In this document: one piece after another, positions 63,821 to 64,000 of the stretch
Position numbering within the stretch: the first letter of the stretch is position 1
How the letters are laid out: every line of letters starts with the position of its first letter
NCBI GenBank assembly: GCA_036245525.1
Contig: BTPG01000005.1
Coordinates: 114,074,466 to 114,138,465 of the forward strand
Direction: 5' to 3'
Length of the DNA stretch: 64,000 nt
Origin: Semisulcospira habei
Taxonomy: Eukaryota; Mollusca; Gastropoda; Semisulcospiridae
Translations under genes and position numbers: made by a program
Notes under the pieces: model-generated
Seen by the model: only the letters and a program-made list of their open reading frames with translations
Database searches by the model: none
What the model was told of the DNA's origin: nothing

Positions 63821-63993
63821 CTCATTCTACCCCAGGCACACCACATCAAGATATGGATCGACCATGATCGGCCTATGGACGCCAAGCTATTCTGGCATCA
63901 CCCTTGAACTATCATGGTCGATCTGTGTCCTACACTGCAATCTTCAGAGGACAACGGCAAAATGTGGGGATTTCGGTCTGGGGGTACAATGAG
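63821..63993. mobile_element. P3 MITE (CTCATTCTACCCC type), TTAA-flanked
   Basis: 173 bp between TTAA 63817-63820 and 63994-63997. It is the reverse orientation of 35259-35464: TCTTCAGAGGACAACGGC is complementary to GCCGTTGTCCTCTGAAGA there. The left hairpin arm is partly deleted (GACCATGATCGGCC). Confidence 0.85.
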
Positions 63994-64000
63994 TTAACAT

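Overview
This is a repeat-dominated stretch of a metazoan nuclear genome. I think a marine mollusc, probably a gastropod, is the most likely source. The basis is the molluscan-looking tRNA-derived SINE tails (...GCCTGCTCGGCGTTAAACC...), CR1/L2-like and RTE-like non-LTR retrotransposon relics, a GIY-YIG domain of the Penelope-like type, and long GA/TG/AT microsatellites. The species is inference. I found no exon of a host protein-coding gene and no free-standing functional RNA gene. The longer open frames lie in microsatellites, in palindromes (open on both strands) or in retroelements.

The dominant feature is short palindromic (foldback) elements, about 50 to 110 bp of hairpin each, roughly a hundred copies or relics in 64 kb. 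I sort them into nine ad hoc families: P1 (GCAAGAGGCATAGATC..., about 45 copies), P2 (CCCTTTGGCTGTCGGTAGCG), P3 (AGTTCAAGGGTAGTGCC), P4 (GTGAGCTTAGTCCTGCGC), P5 (CACTGGTTGTCTCCCTCG), P6 (GTCTGTGATTTTGGACC), P7 (GC-rich, GGCCGACGTCGG), P8 (AAATCTCGCTTTTCACAAA) and P9 (GCGGCCAGCCGCATCCGG), plus single ones. P1, P2, P3 and P9, unrelated inside, share the same outer structure: they sit between two TTAA tetranucleotides and begin with a C-rich end close to CYCNTT. That is the hallmark of piggyBac-type non-autonomous transposons. Several nest in each other or lie end to end sharing one TTAA.

The second layer is retroposons. A SINE-like element of about 380 bp occurs nine times, always on the minus strand, seven times with clear 11-15 bp target duplications. 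It has inserted into palindromes, into a CR1/L2-like LINE (22742-25440, minus, twice), into an RTE-like LINE 3' end (10645-11271) and into itself. A tRNA-derived SINE (3185-3497), a second one split by a TTAA element (34208-34600), and a LINE 3' end (48220-48454) are also present.

The third layer is a tandem of about 575-bp units (44671-45895), bounded by (AT)n on both sides, with a complete type I hammerhead ribozyme in each full unit. This is the architecture of a retrozyme. Relics of a Penelope-like GIY-YIG endonuclease (6055-6276 and a decayed copy near 62600) are the kind of machinery proposed to mobilise such RNAs.

Layout: 1-9 kb palindromes, first SINEs, GA tracts, GIY-YIG relic; 9-17.5 kb inverted dispersed repeats, six of the nine 380-bp SINE copies and a 160-bp-unit tandem repeat; 18-26 kb palindromes and the CR1/L2 LINE; 26-44 kb mostly palindromes; 44.6-46 kb hammerhead tandem; 46-64 kb palindromes, LINE 3' end, degenerate tandem arrays and a palindrome with an amplified arm.
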